A program made the position numbers and the translations under genes. This document shows, in pieces, positions 7,835 to 19,709 of a stretch of DNA of 36,562 nucleotides (position 1 is the stretch's first letter; the number at the start of each line of letters is the position of its first letter). The notes beneath the pieces were generated by a model that was not told where the DNA came from, did not search any database, and saw only the letters and a program-made list of their open reading frames with translations. Source of the stretch: Pseudevernia furfuracea (lineage: Eukaryota; Ascomycota; Lecanoromycetes; Lecanorales; Parmeliaceae). The DNA lies in the NCBI GenBank assembly GCA_022315425.1, contig JAIUPT010000018.1, positions 1 through 36,562 on the forward strand, read 5' to 3'.

Positions 7835-10209
7835 CATATAACTCATCATTGTGCATTTGAAATCTGTATGCTCTAAGAGGACATTTCTCAGATTTCAGCT
7901 ACACCATGTCATGAAACATGTTTTTCAGCGAAAATGCATTCCGAACTGCTAGCTAAAATGGCAGACTGTTGTGTAGCATGACCACGAAGGTTGTGTGCAC
8001 AGCTGGGGATGATCAAGTTGTGTGAAGGTTGCGCGCTGCAATTGAAACTTTGGTTTTCAGATTGTCATTGTAAACTGAAAAGAGCTTGATTGTGCAGCAG
8101 AGATGCTCCCCAGAGCTTGTGAGCATGCAGTATGCTAGGTATCATCACTGCAGTGGTGTGGGAAAAGAAATCAAGAGGTTTCCAAAGAAGCGTGTGCTGA
8201 AAAACACATTGACACTAGGTGGAGCAGATGTTGCATAGCTGCTGGACAGCTGCTGGACAGCCTGGACAGCTGAGGGTTTTGCAAGCAAAGAACCTTGCAT
8301 ACAAGGCAGTGTGCAGTAGGAGAGATTTCCAGGTAGGTCCTCCCAGTCTGCCTGCAGCCCAGATCGACTGCAAGCATGTCCATGCAGTTTGGTACCGTGA
8401 AGCAAGCCCCGAGCGAGTCAGAAGATGATCTGAAATTCTTTAGGACGGGGCATACGCACAGAACGGATGCTCGAGGTGTGAGAGTTGGAGGTGCAACGGG
8501 CAGTAGCGCAGAGCTGATCGCCTGGAGGTCACAGCTGACGTCGAGTTCACGGCACAGAGCTATGTGTCAGCCCAAACAGGGCCAGGAAGGTGCTTCATTG
8601 CAAGGCACTTCTTGCTTGGAAAGATCTTGCTCAAAAAAGCACTCTGAGCGCAGCAAGACTTACAGCAGTCGAGGATGCACAAGCAGATCCACTTCGAAGC
8701 ATTCTGTTGCAGACTACAATCTCAAGGCAGCAGGGTACCAAGATTTGTAGCATAGGAAGCTTTGGGTACGATTGCGTGCCATAACATCTCGGTTCGCTGC
8801 GCAGACAGGCTGGTGAAAGTGAACAGGCTAAAGAGGTCAAGGGCGTAACGGCCTCCACGTGACCAGAAGGGTTTGCTCTAGAATTCGAATCCACTCTTCT
8901 ACATCACCTGTCGCCTGATCGTGCAGCTACAGCCTACAGCCTGTCAGATCCCACCATCTTCTGGTTTGCGGCAGAATCTATGGCACGAAGGCCTCTTGTG
9001 CGGGTGCGGATGCTTCCCAGAACCACCTGCGAGATGTTTAGGGATCCGTGGTCGCTTTCTTGGCACCCATCTCTCAGGTGCTACTACCACCAGAGCAGGT
9101 ACTATCCGGTTTGCTTGCCATCCCAAGTCTTTGAGGGTTGTCACTGCTGGCTTGCGCATCAATGGGGAACATGAGCCAGCCTTGCTAGGCCGCGAAGCGG
9201 CCCGTGACTTTAGCTGATTTAGCTGTTTGACTGTGCAGATCGTTGAACTCTGACGCCCAAAAACCACCAGCTAACAGAGCTTTGTACAGCAGTGCTGCCC
9301 AGCTGTTGAATTTCCCTTCGAGCAGCAGACAGCCTTAGAAGTTTATCGCCAGGTATGCCGCAACGTTCGATCAGTTTGCTGTTTGAACATGTGACTGTTG
9401 AGGGGCCGCTCTTGTGCTTCGCGGCTTTGCTTTTGCTCCGAAAAGCTTCGTCACAATGCTTACATGGCGTGGAATGCACTGTGCGGAGCTTGTCGCCGTG
9501 CTGTGCGACAAGACGCTGCCTCGAAGCGATGCATGCATGCATTCAAATTATTCAACAGCTGCTTGATCATGCAGGTGCCCAGCTGGCTTCGAGACCTCTG
9601 ATGTGTTGCTATGGACCTCACAGAGCTTTGCCAGGCTTCCCCAGTTCAAGAACATGGGGTCAGACTGCCAAGTTCACAGGTGGAGCTACTATGATCACCA
9701 GGTTGCCAACCCAGGTAAACCCCACACAGACACCCATCCCTTGCTTCAGCATGCTCTTTGTGCCTTTCTCACTCACTGCCTGCATTGTCTGGCTGTGTCT
9801 TGACACATAGCAGCAGTCACACACAGGAACAACATTTCAGACCTGAGGCGGTCCCAGTGATGCCGTTGACAACATCTTTAGCAAGCTGCAACATGCCTCA
9901 GCAGGTTCACAGTAGCTTCTTGCATGCAACAGGCTGCTGCTGGTAGCTTTAGCACACAAAACTGCTCATCTTAAGCTGAGCAGTTGGCCAGTTATGTCCC
10001 GCCTACCTAATCAGAAGTTGTGACAAATCAACAAAGCTTGCTCACTCATGAATAAGAGGCCTACTGCTTCAGTGCCAATGGCTATGTTGTGCCTTAGTAA
10101 CCCTGATGTTATGCTCAAAGGCACCATGCCAGCATCAAGGTCTCACATGTAGGCTGCATGTAAGGGTGTATCACAGCGTACCTACCTAAACCCTAAACCC
10201 TAAACCCTA
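7835..10209 (+). repeat. 2.37-kb satellite unit B
   Basis: Complete 2375-bp unit from the base after one telomere block to the end of the next. It differs from A and C by scattered single bases only. Confidence 0.93.
10186..10209 (+). repeat. Interstitial telomere repeat, end of unit B
   Basis: About 3.4 CCCTAAA copies with the same junction and the same following bases (ACATATAACTC) as in unit A. Confidence 0.95.
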
Positions 10210-12585
10210 CATATAACTCATCATTGTGCATTTGAAATCTGTATGCTCTAAGAGGACATTTCTCAGATTTCAGCTACACCATGTCATGAAACATGTTTTT
10301 CAGCGAAAATGCATTCCGAACTGCTAGCTAAAATGGCAGACTGTTGTGTAGCATGACCACGAAGGTTGTGTGCACAGCTGGGGATGATCAAGTTGTGTGA
10401 AGGTTGCGCGCTGCAATTGAAACTTTGGTTTTCAGATTGTCATTGTAAACTGAAAAGAGCTTGATTGTGCAGCAGAGATGCTCCCCAGAGCTTGTGAGCA
10501 TGCAGTATGCTAGGTATCATCACTGCAGTGGTGTGGGAAAAGAAATCAAGAGGTTTCCAAAGAAGCGTGTGCTGAAAAACACATTGACACTAGGTGGAGC
10601 AGATGTTGCATAGCTGCTGGACAGCTGCTGGACAGCCTGGACAGCTGAGGGTTTTGCAAGCAAAGAACCTTGCATACAAGGCAGTGTGCAGTAGGAGAGA
10701 TTTCCAGGTAGGTCCTCCCAGTCTGCCTGCAGCCCAGATCGACTGCAAGCATGTCCATGCAGTTTGGTACCGTGAAGCAAGCCCCGAGCGAGTCAGAAGA
10801 TGATCTGAAATTCTTTAGGACGGGGCATACGCACAGAACGGATGCTCGAGGTGTGAGAGTTGGAGGTGCAACGGGCAGTAGCGCAGAGCTGATCGCCTGG
10901 AGGTCACAGCTGACGTCGAGTTCACGGCACAGAGCTATGTGTCAGCCCAAACAGGGCCAGGAAGGTGCTTCATTGCAAGGCACTTCTTGCTTGGAAAGAT
11001 CTTGCTCAAAAAAGCACTCTGAGCGCAGCAAGACTTACAGCAGTCGAGGATGCACAAGCAGATCCACTTCGAAGCATTCTGTTGCAGACTACAATCTCAA
11101 GGCAGCAGGGTACCAAGATTTGTAGCATAGGAAGCTTTGGGTACGATTGCGTGCCATAACATCTCGGTTCGCTGCGCAGACAGGCTGGTGAAAGTGAACA
11201 GGCTAAAGAGGTCAAGGGCGTAACGGCCTCCACGTGACCAGAAGGGTTTGCTCTAGAATTCGAATCCACTCTTCTACATCACCTGTCGCCTGATCGTGCA
11301 GCTACAGCCTACAGCCTGTCAGATCCCACCATCTTCTGGTTTGCGGCAGAATCTATGGCACGAAGGCCTCTTGTGCGGGTGCGGATGCTTCCCAGAACCA
11401 CCTGCGAGATGTTTAGGGATCCGTGGTCGCTTTCTTGGCACCCATCTCTCAGGTGCTACTACCACCAGAGCAGGTACTATCCGGTTTGCTGCCATCCCAA
11501 GTCTTTGAGGGTTGTCACTGCTGGCTTGCGCATCAATGGGGAACATGAGCCAGCCTTGCTAGGCCGCGAAGCGGCCCGTGACTTTAGCTGATTTAGCTGT
11601 TTGACTGTGCAGATCGTTGAACTCTGACGCCCAAAAACCACCAGCTAACAGAGCTTTGTACAGCAGTGCTGCCCAGCTGTTGAATTTCCCTTCGAGCAGC
11701 AGACAGCCTTAGAAGTTTATCGCCAGGTATGCCGCAAACGTTCGATCAGTTTGCTGTTTGAACATGTGACTGTTGAGGGGCCGCTCTTGTGCTTCGCGGC
11801 TTTGCTTTTGCTCCGAAAAGCTTCGTCACAATGCTTACATGGCGTGGAATGCACTGTGCGGAGCTTGTCGCCGTGCTGTGCGACAAGACGCTGCCTCGAA
11901 GCGATGCATGCATGCATTCAAATTATTCAACAGCTGCTTGATCATGCAGGTGCCCAGCTGGCTTCGAGACCTCTGATGTGTTGCTATGGACCTCACAGAG
12001 CTTTGCCAGGCTTCCCCAGTTCAAGAACATGGGGTCAGACTGCCAAGTTCACAGGTGGAGCTACTATGATCACCAGGTTGCCAACCCAGGTAAACCCCAC
12101 ACAGACACCCATCCCTTGCTTCAGCATGCTCTTTGTGCCTTTCTCACTCACTGCCTGCATTGTCTGGCTGTGTCTTGACACATAGCAGCAGTCACACACA
12201 GGAACAACATTTCAGACCTGAGGCGGTCCCAGTGATGCCGTTGACAACATCTTTAGCAAGCTGCAACATGCCCTCAGCAGGTTCACAGTAGCTTCTTGCA
12301 TGCAACAGGCTGCTGCTGGTAGCTTTAGCACACAAAACTGCTCATCTTAAGCTGAGCAGTTGGCCAGTTATGTCCCGCCTACCTAATCAGAAGTTGTGAC
12401 AAATCAACAAAGCTTGCTCACTCATGAATAAGAGGCCTACTGCTTCAGTGCCAATGGCTATGTTGTGCCTTAGTAACCCTGATGTTATGCTCAAAGGCAC
12501 CATGCCAGCATCAAGGTCTCACATGTAGGCTGCATGTAAGGGTGTATCACAGCGTACCTACCTAAACCCTAAACCCTAAACCCTA
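10210..12585 (+). repeat. 2.37-kb satellite unit C
   Basis: Complete 2376-bp unit, nearly identical to B. A one-base A insertion near 11739 breaks the small frame on each strand that stays open there in A and B. Confidence 0.93.
12562..12585 (+). repeat. Interstitial telomere repeat, end of unit C
   Basis: About 3.4 CCCTAAA copies, same junctions on both sides. Confidence 0.95.
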
Positions 12586-14969
12586 CATATAACTCATCAT
12601 TGTGCATGTGAAATCTGTATGCTCTAGGAGGACATTTCTCAGATTTCAGCTACACCATGTCATGAAACATGTTTTTCAGCGAAAATGCATTCCGAACTGC
12701 TAGCTAAAATGGCAGACTGTTGTGTAGCATGACCACGAAGGTTGTGTGCACAGCTGGGGATGATCAGGTTGTGTGAAGGTTGCGCGCTGCAATTGAAACT
12801 TTGGTTTTCAGATTGTCACTGCAAACTGAAAAGAGCTTGATTGTGCCAGCAGAGATGCTCCCCAGAGCTTGTGAGCATGCAGTATGCTAGGTATCATTAC
12901 TGCAGAGGTGTAGGAAAAGAAATCAAGAGGTTTCCAAAGAAGCGTGTGCTGAAAAACACATTGACACTAGGTGGAGCAGATGTTGCATAGCTGCTGGACA
13001 GCTGCTGGACAGCCTGGACAGCTGATGGCTTTGCAAGCAAAGAACCTTGCATACAAGGCAGTGTGCAGTAGGAGAGATATCCAGGTGGGTCCTCCCAGTC
13101 TGCCTGCAGCCCAGATCGACTGCAAGCATGTCCATGCAGTTTGGTACCGTGAAGCAAGCCTCGAGCGAGTCAGAAGATGATCTGAAATTCTTTGAGACGG
13201 GGCATACGCACAGAACGGATGCTCGAGGTGTGAGAGTTGGAGGTGCAACGGGCAGTAGCGCAGAGCTGATCGCCTGGAGGTCACAGCTGACGTCGAGCTC
13301 ACGGCACAGAGCTATGTGTCAGCCCAAACAGGGCCAGGAAGGTGCTTCATTGCAAGACACTTCTTGCTTGAAAAGATCTTGCTCAAAAAAGCACTCTGAG
13401 CGCAGCAAGACTTACAGCAGTCGAGGATGCACAGGCAGATCCACTTCGAAGCATTCTGTTGCAGACTACAATCTCAAGGCAGCAGGGTACCAAGATATGC
13501 AGCATAGGAAGCTTTGGGTACGATTGCGTGCCATATCATCTCGGTTCGCTGCGCAGACAGGCTGGTGAAAGTGAACAGGCTAAAGAGGTCAAGGGCGTAA
13601 CGGCCTCCACGTGACCAGAAGGGTTTGCTCTAGAATTCGAATCCACTCTTCTACATCACCTGTCGCCTGATCGTGCAGCTACAGCCTACAGCCTGTCAGA
13701 TCCCACCATCTTCTGGTTTGCGGCAGAATCTATGGCACGAAGGCCTCTTGTGCGGGTGCGGATGCTTCCCAGAACCACCTGCGAGATGTTTAGGGATCCG
13801 TGGTCGCTTTCTTGGCACCCATCTCTCAGGTGCTACTACCACCAGAGCAGGTACTATCCGGTTTGCTGCCATCCCAAGTCTTTGAGGGTTGTCACTGCTG
13901 GCTTGCGCATCAATGGGGAACATGAGCCAGCTTGCTAGGCCGCGAAGCGGCCCGTGACTTTAGCTGATTTAGCTGTTTGACTATGCAGATCGTTGAACTC
14001 TGACGCCCAAAAACCACCAGCTAACAGAGCTTTGTACAGCAGTGCTGCCCAGCTGCTGAATTTCCCTTCGAGCAGCAGACAGCCTTAGAAGTTTATCGCC
14101 CAGGTATGCCGCAACGTTCGATTCCGTTTGCTTTTTGAACATTGTGACTGTTGAGGGGCCGCTCTTGTGCTTCGCGGCTTTGCTTTTGCTCCCAAAAGCT
14201 TCGCCACAATGCTTACATGGCGTGGAATGCACTGTGCGGAGCTTGTCGCCGTGCTGTGCGACAAGACGCTGCCTCGAAGCGATGCATGCATGCATTCAAA
14301 TTATTCAACAGCTGCTTGATCATGCAGGTGCCCAGCTGGCTTCGAGACCCTCTGATGTGTTGCTATGGACCTCACAGAGCTTTGCCAGGCTTCCCCAGTT
14401 CAAGAACATGGGGTCAGACTGCCAAGTTCACAGGTGGAGCTACTATGATCACCAGGTTGCCAACCCAGGTAAACCCCACACAGACACCCATCCCTTGCTT
14501 CAGCATGCTCTTTGTGCCTTTCTCACTCACTGCCTGCATTGTCTGGCTGTGTCTTGACACATAGCAGCAGTCACACACAGGAACAACTTTTCAGACCTGA
14601 GGCGGTCCCAGTGATGCCGTTGACAACATCTTTAGCAAGCTGCAACATGCCTCAGCAGGTTCACAGTAGCTTCTTGCATGCAACAGGCTGCTGCTGGTAG
14701 CTTTAGCACACAAAAGTGCTCATCTTAAGCTGAGCAGTTGGCCAGTTTTGTCCCGCCTACCTAATCAGAAGCTGTGACAAATCAACAAAGCTTGCTCACT
14801 CATGAATAAGAGGCCTACTGCCTCAGTGCCAATGGCTATGTTGTGCCTTAGTGACCCTGATGTTATGCTCAAAGGCACCATGCCAGCATCAAGGTCTCAC
14901 ATGTAGGCTGCATGTAAGGGTGTATCACAGCGTACCTACCTAAACCCTAAACCCTAAACCCTAAACCCT
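12586..14969 (+). repeat. 2.37-kb satellite unit D (variant subtype)
   Basis: Complete unit of about 2384 bp. It shares many diagnostic bases with unit E at 24093 rather than with A-C (for example GTGAAATCTG near 12608, TCACTGCAAACTG near 12816, ACAACTTTTCAG near 14583). It ends in about four telomere repeats that run directly into the 175-bp satellite instead of another unit. Confidence 0.93.
14940..14969 (+). repeat. Interstitial telomere repeat, end of unit D
   Basis: About 4.3 CCCTAAA copies, the longest block in the window. It is followed at once by the 175-bp satellite. Confidence 0.95.
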
Positions 14970-15845
14970 GCTGTCATCATATGCCAAAGTGTCATTGTGG
15001 TATCACTGCATGTACATGCAGCATATCACAACACTGCAAGTTCAGGGAATGTATGGTATACCTCCTGACACAACTCAGCACACACTCATCGCACACCGCA
15101 AAGGCAGGGCTTCAAGGGTCAGCCCTACCAGGCTGCCCTGCCCTGCTGTCATCATATGCCAAGGTGACATTGTGGTATCACTGCATGTACCACAATGCAG
15201 CATATCACAACACTGCAAGTTCAAGGAATGTATGGTATACATCCTGACACAACTCAGCACACACTCATCGCACACCGCAAAGGCAGGGCTTCAAGGGTCA
15301 GCCCTACCAGGCTGCCCTGCTGTCATCATATGTCAAAGTGTCATTGTGGTATCACTGCATGTACCACAATGCAGCATATCACAACACTGCAAGTTCAGGG
15401 AATGTATGGTATACCTCCTGACACAACTCAGCACACACTCATCGCACACCGCAAAGGCAGGGCTTCAAGGGTCAGCCCTACCAGGCTGCCCTGCCCTGCT
15501 GTCATCATATGCCAAAGTGTCATTGTGGTATCACTGCATGTACATGCAGCATATCACAACACTGCAAGTTCAGGGAATGTATGGTATACCTCCTGACAAC
15601 AACTCAGCACACACTCATCGCACACCGCAAAGGCAGGGCTTCAAGGGTCAGCCCTACCAGGCTGCCCTGCCCTGCTGTCATCATATGCCAAGGTGACATT
15701 GTGGTATCACTGCATGTACATGCAGCATATCACAACACTGCAAGTTCAAGGAATGTATGGTATACATCCTGACACAACTCAGGTACCGCCAAGGCAGGGC
15801 AGACAACAGCCCTGTTAGACTGCCCTGCCCTGCTGTCATCATATG
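14969..15845 (+). repeat. Satellite of about 175 bp, five units and part of a sixth
   Basis: Units begin TGCTGTCATCATATG at 14969, 15144, 15318, 15497, 15673 and 15831 (spacing 175, 174, 179, 176, 158). Two variants occur, ACATGCAGC and ACCACAATGCAGC, and CCCTG is present once or twice at unit ends. The fifth unit lacks part of its second half. A plus-strand frame of 235 codons crosses the array, but the spacing is not a multiple of three, so it is not a coherent repeat protein. Confidence 0.93.
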
Positions 15846-17116
15846 CCAATTTAATGGCATCTAACTCAGCCCTGACAACATACTTAGTCCTTACATGGTT
15901 GTTACAGGTGTCACAAGGTGTATTTACCACTCTGGGGCCTAAAGGACTATCAGAGAGGGCTCGGCAGCTATCCTGGGTGAGTAATCAATAATATGTTCCT
16001 TGCTGCATTGCATGTCCTGGGTCCAGCAAGTCACAACACTGCAAACTGTTGAAATGTATGGTGTCTCTGATGACAGAACCAAGCGCACACTGATTGCATA
16101 TTGCGCTGGCAGGGCAGACAGCAACAGCCCTGTCAGGCTGCCCTGCCCTGCTGCAGAAGACACTATGAGCCTAGTGCAACTAAGTACAGCACACAGTAGC
16201 AGTGCATACCCAAGACAAAGCAAGTCTGCATGCTATCGACTTGCTTTTACCTCACCTGTGTACCTCACTCTCTGTTGCAAGGGCATCGTATCACTGCAAC
16301 TCAGGAAGCCTGAATGTGTTGGCTGTCAAATGCTGCAGGCTTGATGATGAGTGTTGATGCCAAGGCTCCTGTGCAGCATGCCAGTCCCTCCTACAAGTGA
16401 CAAGCCTCCTGTACATCCCCTGGGCTGCATGTGGGCAGGTAAGGGCTTGTCGACTGGCTGAGCTTGCATACAAACTTCTGCACAAATCTGGTTGAAAAAC
16501 AGCATATGGTGCAGACTTCAGATGGTCTGCTGAAAGCAATGTCATTGCAGGAGCAGCTGGCTTTCAAGCGTCAATGCTGCAGCACACACTGCACAAGCTG
16601 CATGTCATGACAGTCTCCTTCTCAGAACCTGCTGCCCAGCATGCAGCTTGCAAATGCATTGTCACGTGTACCTTGATGTTTTGTTCACACCATGCAGCTT
16701 TGTTGCCTTTGCAGTGTTGCCTGTAGTGTACTGTGCAGCCTGAAGTGCTAGAACTGGATGGTGGGCTAGCTTTGCATGTGCATTTGGCTTGCAAGTCTAT
16801 CATGATGGCACCGCTACCCGATAGCTGGTCAAGTCAATGCATTTTTGTTGCAGCTTTGCTGGTCTTCAACTTGGCAGAGCAGCATCCATCATTCCTCTGA
16901 GTACTTGTGCCCCTGAATCAGGTGAGATTCACCAGGCTGCATTCCCTGCACTCTGGCTGAAGCACACTCTGCTGCTCACACTAGTGTGTCACACAGAATA
17001 CTGAGTAGTGCTTGTCATTGTTTGCAGCTGTGCACTAGATATTTGTCATGTTGCACTACTGATGCTGATGCAGGCACATGAAAAATTGATGGTCTCAGGC
17101 TTAATGTTTGCTGCAG
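15846..17116. other. Non-coding stretch with a diverged satellite unit
   Basis: Bases ~15990-16155 resemble the 175-bp satellite at lower identity (CACAACACTGCAA, then GAAATGTATGGT, then CAGGCTGCCCTGCCCTGCTG), so the satellite once reached further right. The rest, to about 16850, shows no supported gene. From about 16851 (after TTTTGTTGCAG) to 16921 there may be a first exon of the recombinase gene, with a donor GTGAG at 16922, but the frame leading into exon 2 holds a stop. Confidence 0.5.
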
Positions 17117-19709
17117 GTGGTCATCTTTGTCAAACAGCATCCACACTTATCCCTGGAGTGGGCTAGCATGCCTGATCAAGGTGAGAATAAAAAGAGTTCT
17201 TGCATTGCATTCCTGCTTAGTGTCAACAATGCCAATTTGGGTCTTTTTTACAAAGGCTGTGCTGAATGGTTGATGGCACTGTATGCGCAACAGCAGTATT
17301 GTCACCTGCAGTGGGGCTGTGCTTGTACATTGAGAAACTCTGTTGCACCTCTGTCATTGTGCAGAGCAGAGCTTTGACACCCATGAGTAAGCTGATCATC
17401 TTGTGTTTGTTCTGCAGGGGCTTCTGACCCCATGCAAGGATCACTATACACCTTCAGGCTTGTGCAGATCTGCACACCTGAGCCATGCAAGATTGTCCTC
17501 ATGACAGACAAGAGGAAGCGCAGACTGCTGTGTATGGTACAAGTCTACAAGTCCTGTGTCGATGGGCTTTGCACCTACCAAGCCTTCTACAGAATCTGCT
17601 GCAAGCAGGCAGGCAACAAGTTCACCATGTTGTCTGGCTTGGACAAGCAGCTGCTGGTCAAGCTAGGAGGCTTGGATACAAGCGTGCCAAACGTTGCGAC
17701 CATCAGCTTGGCAGTCTGCTGCAAAGCTCTCAAGCTTGCCAGGGTGCCAGCTGCTATGCTGGCTGCATTTGAGGACATCAAGTCCAGGCCAAACAGCATG
17801 ACAGTGTTAGCATTCCCAGATCATGTACTGGCCCCCTATGCCCAACCCAGCCCAAATCCAGTGCAGTTGCAAATGACTACACCGTTCCCGGTGACATTGC
17901 CTACCTGTCAGCTGCCAGCAGACTACAAGCAGCGGCATGGCTTGCATGCTGTGAACAAGCATCTTGCTGAAAGAGCACCCTTCTCACAGCAGCTAGCAGA
18001 GTATAAGGCCTGGTGCACTAACCCCATCCAGCTCGACAGGCCAGGCCGCAAGCACAGCTCATCTACCTGGCAGAATTCTGAGAAGCATATCTTCTTGTAT
18101 CTTGGGTACAGCCATCACTATCACCAAGTGTCAGTGCCCACAATGCAGCTTTTCCTCTCCACTCCCCTTATCTGTCATTATGTGAGCTTTCACATAGCTG
18201 CTGAGCACAGCCACCTCACCATCAGAAACTTTCTGAGTTGTGCAAAGCGTGTGTTGAGATGGTGGCAGACCAAACCTGGAGGGAAGCATCCCAGTCTACT
18301 GGAGGGTCTGCAGTGGCTGCAAACATTGAATGAACAGGTGCTGCTGCTCTTTTGTGTGTCCTCTTCCTTTCAAGCGCTGACATGTATGTGTGTGTGTGTG
18401 TGGCATACTGTGTTGCAGTGGCACAATTCACTGTGTGTATGTTGCACCAAGCTGCAGTCACAGTCATGCAACATACAGCATAAGCTTGTCATCGTACATG
18501 CGTACTGAACATGTGTACCTTGTAAAAACCTGCACCACTGTGCATGCATGCTGTGACACAGTCAGTGCGTATCAATTGATTTTGCAATCAATAACAGCAA
18601 GTGACTCTCATTTGTCACTCACAGCAGAAACAGCAACTTACTGAAGCTATCACACTGCAGTCAGTGCTGCTGGTACCTTTGTGGCTGTTGCAAGGTGGCA
18701 GATCAACTTCCTCGGCATCGCAAGGACCCTGCCAGTCTGCTTGCAGCTGGCAAGTGGATGTCTGCTCCAGAGCTGGTGCACATCATTGACACAGCATGGA
18801 ACCATGCTGAGCTGGACCTGCAGCGTGAAGGTGTCACCGTTGAGACCAGCAGACAGCTGCATGAATGCAGCCTTGGCCAGCATGACATTTTCACACCTGC
18901 CTCCTATCAGATTGTCATGCATCAGAGGCTTGGTTGCTCCCAGTTATCAAGGGCCTTGCCTGCATCCTGACTGCAATCTGACTGGCTGTGAGGGCAACAG
19001 GCTGTACATCATCACCATGTCGCCCTTGCGCATGCGCATCCAGCTGCCCTCACCACAAGAATGCATGCAAGTTGGGGTCAGGCTTCCATAGAGGTTTGAT
19101 CTGCCAGACCAGCTGGCTGAGCTGCTGTACACCTACCTAGGACAGCCACGTAGGGCGCTGCTTGACCACCACTTGCTGATTGGGCCAGAGCTGTCCATAA
19201 TGTGTTCATGGACATGCATGGTAGGGGCTTTGCTGGTGCAGTGTTGACCTTGTATTGGCAGAAAGTGGTTGGTCTTGCAAGGAGGTGTTCAGCATGAATC
19301 CAAGCATGTGTAGGCAAGTCTTTGTTGATGAGAGAGCCTCCGACAGCGCTGCAGCTGGTCCATCAAATCAGGGAGCTGCTATGGTGATGGGTCACAGCGA
19401 GCAGCAATGGCGCAACTGGTATGACATGCAGTTCCACCCCAGGCTTGCTCAGAATGCAGTGAACAGCATGCAGCTTTGGAGGACAGCAATGCTGCAGATC
19501 AGGTCAGATGCACTTGCTGCTGCAGCAGCGCTCAGCTTGAGCACAGCACCACATTGCAGGCACGTCATCGCGTCAGATTCTGAGGTCAGACTGTGAGGAG
19601 TACCAGTCATGCCAAGTCTGACAGCATGGAGGACAGTGAGATAGAGCTGGATCTGCAGGCTGATGATGATATTGAGCTGGACCTGGCAGTGACTTGCTCA
19701 ATAGGCTGA
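17117..19709 (+). pseudogene. Tyrosine recombinase-like gene, intron-containing and decayed
   Basis: Proposed exons: 17117-17180, 17418-18337, 18695-19709, with introns GTGAG...TGCAG (17181-17417) and GTGCTG...GCAAG (18338-18694) that keep the frame. The long exon holds an unrecognised N-terminal region, then a likely core-binding domain (~18050-18270: HIFLYLGYSHHYHQV, VPTMQLFLSTP, FLSCAKRVLRWW). The last exon gives a possible first catalytic Arg (LPPIRLSCIRGL, ~18900), PDC and CEGNRLYI, then MCRQVFVDER with Arg at 19312, GHS at 19390 and WYD with Tyr at 19420. The spacing from GHS to Tyr matches tyrosine recombinases. An acidic tail ends at 19709. Breaks: a frame change near 18860, an in-frame TAG at 19089, and frame changes near 19195 and 19260. 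The usual box II histidines appear replaced. Crypton-like origin is inference. A TG microsatellite lies in the second intron (18387-18402). Confidence 0.6.

Noticed and set aside
7811..14969. Telomere-targeted LINE with its 3' end on CCCTAAA
   Set aside because: The 2.37-kb units show no reverse transcriptase or endonuclease motif on either strand.
14989..15696. Repeat protein of 235 residues
   Set aside because: The unit length is not a multiple of three and the frame is an accident of the satellite.
14969..15845. CRISPR array
   Set aside because: Whole units of about 175 bp repeat without unique spacers; this is a satellite, in eukaryotic DNA.
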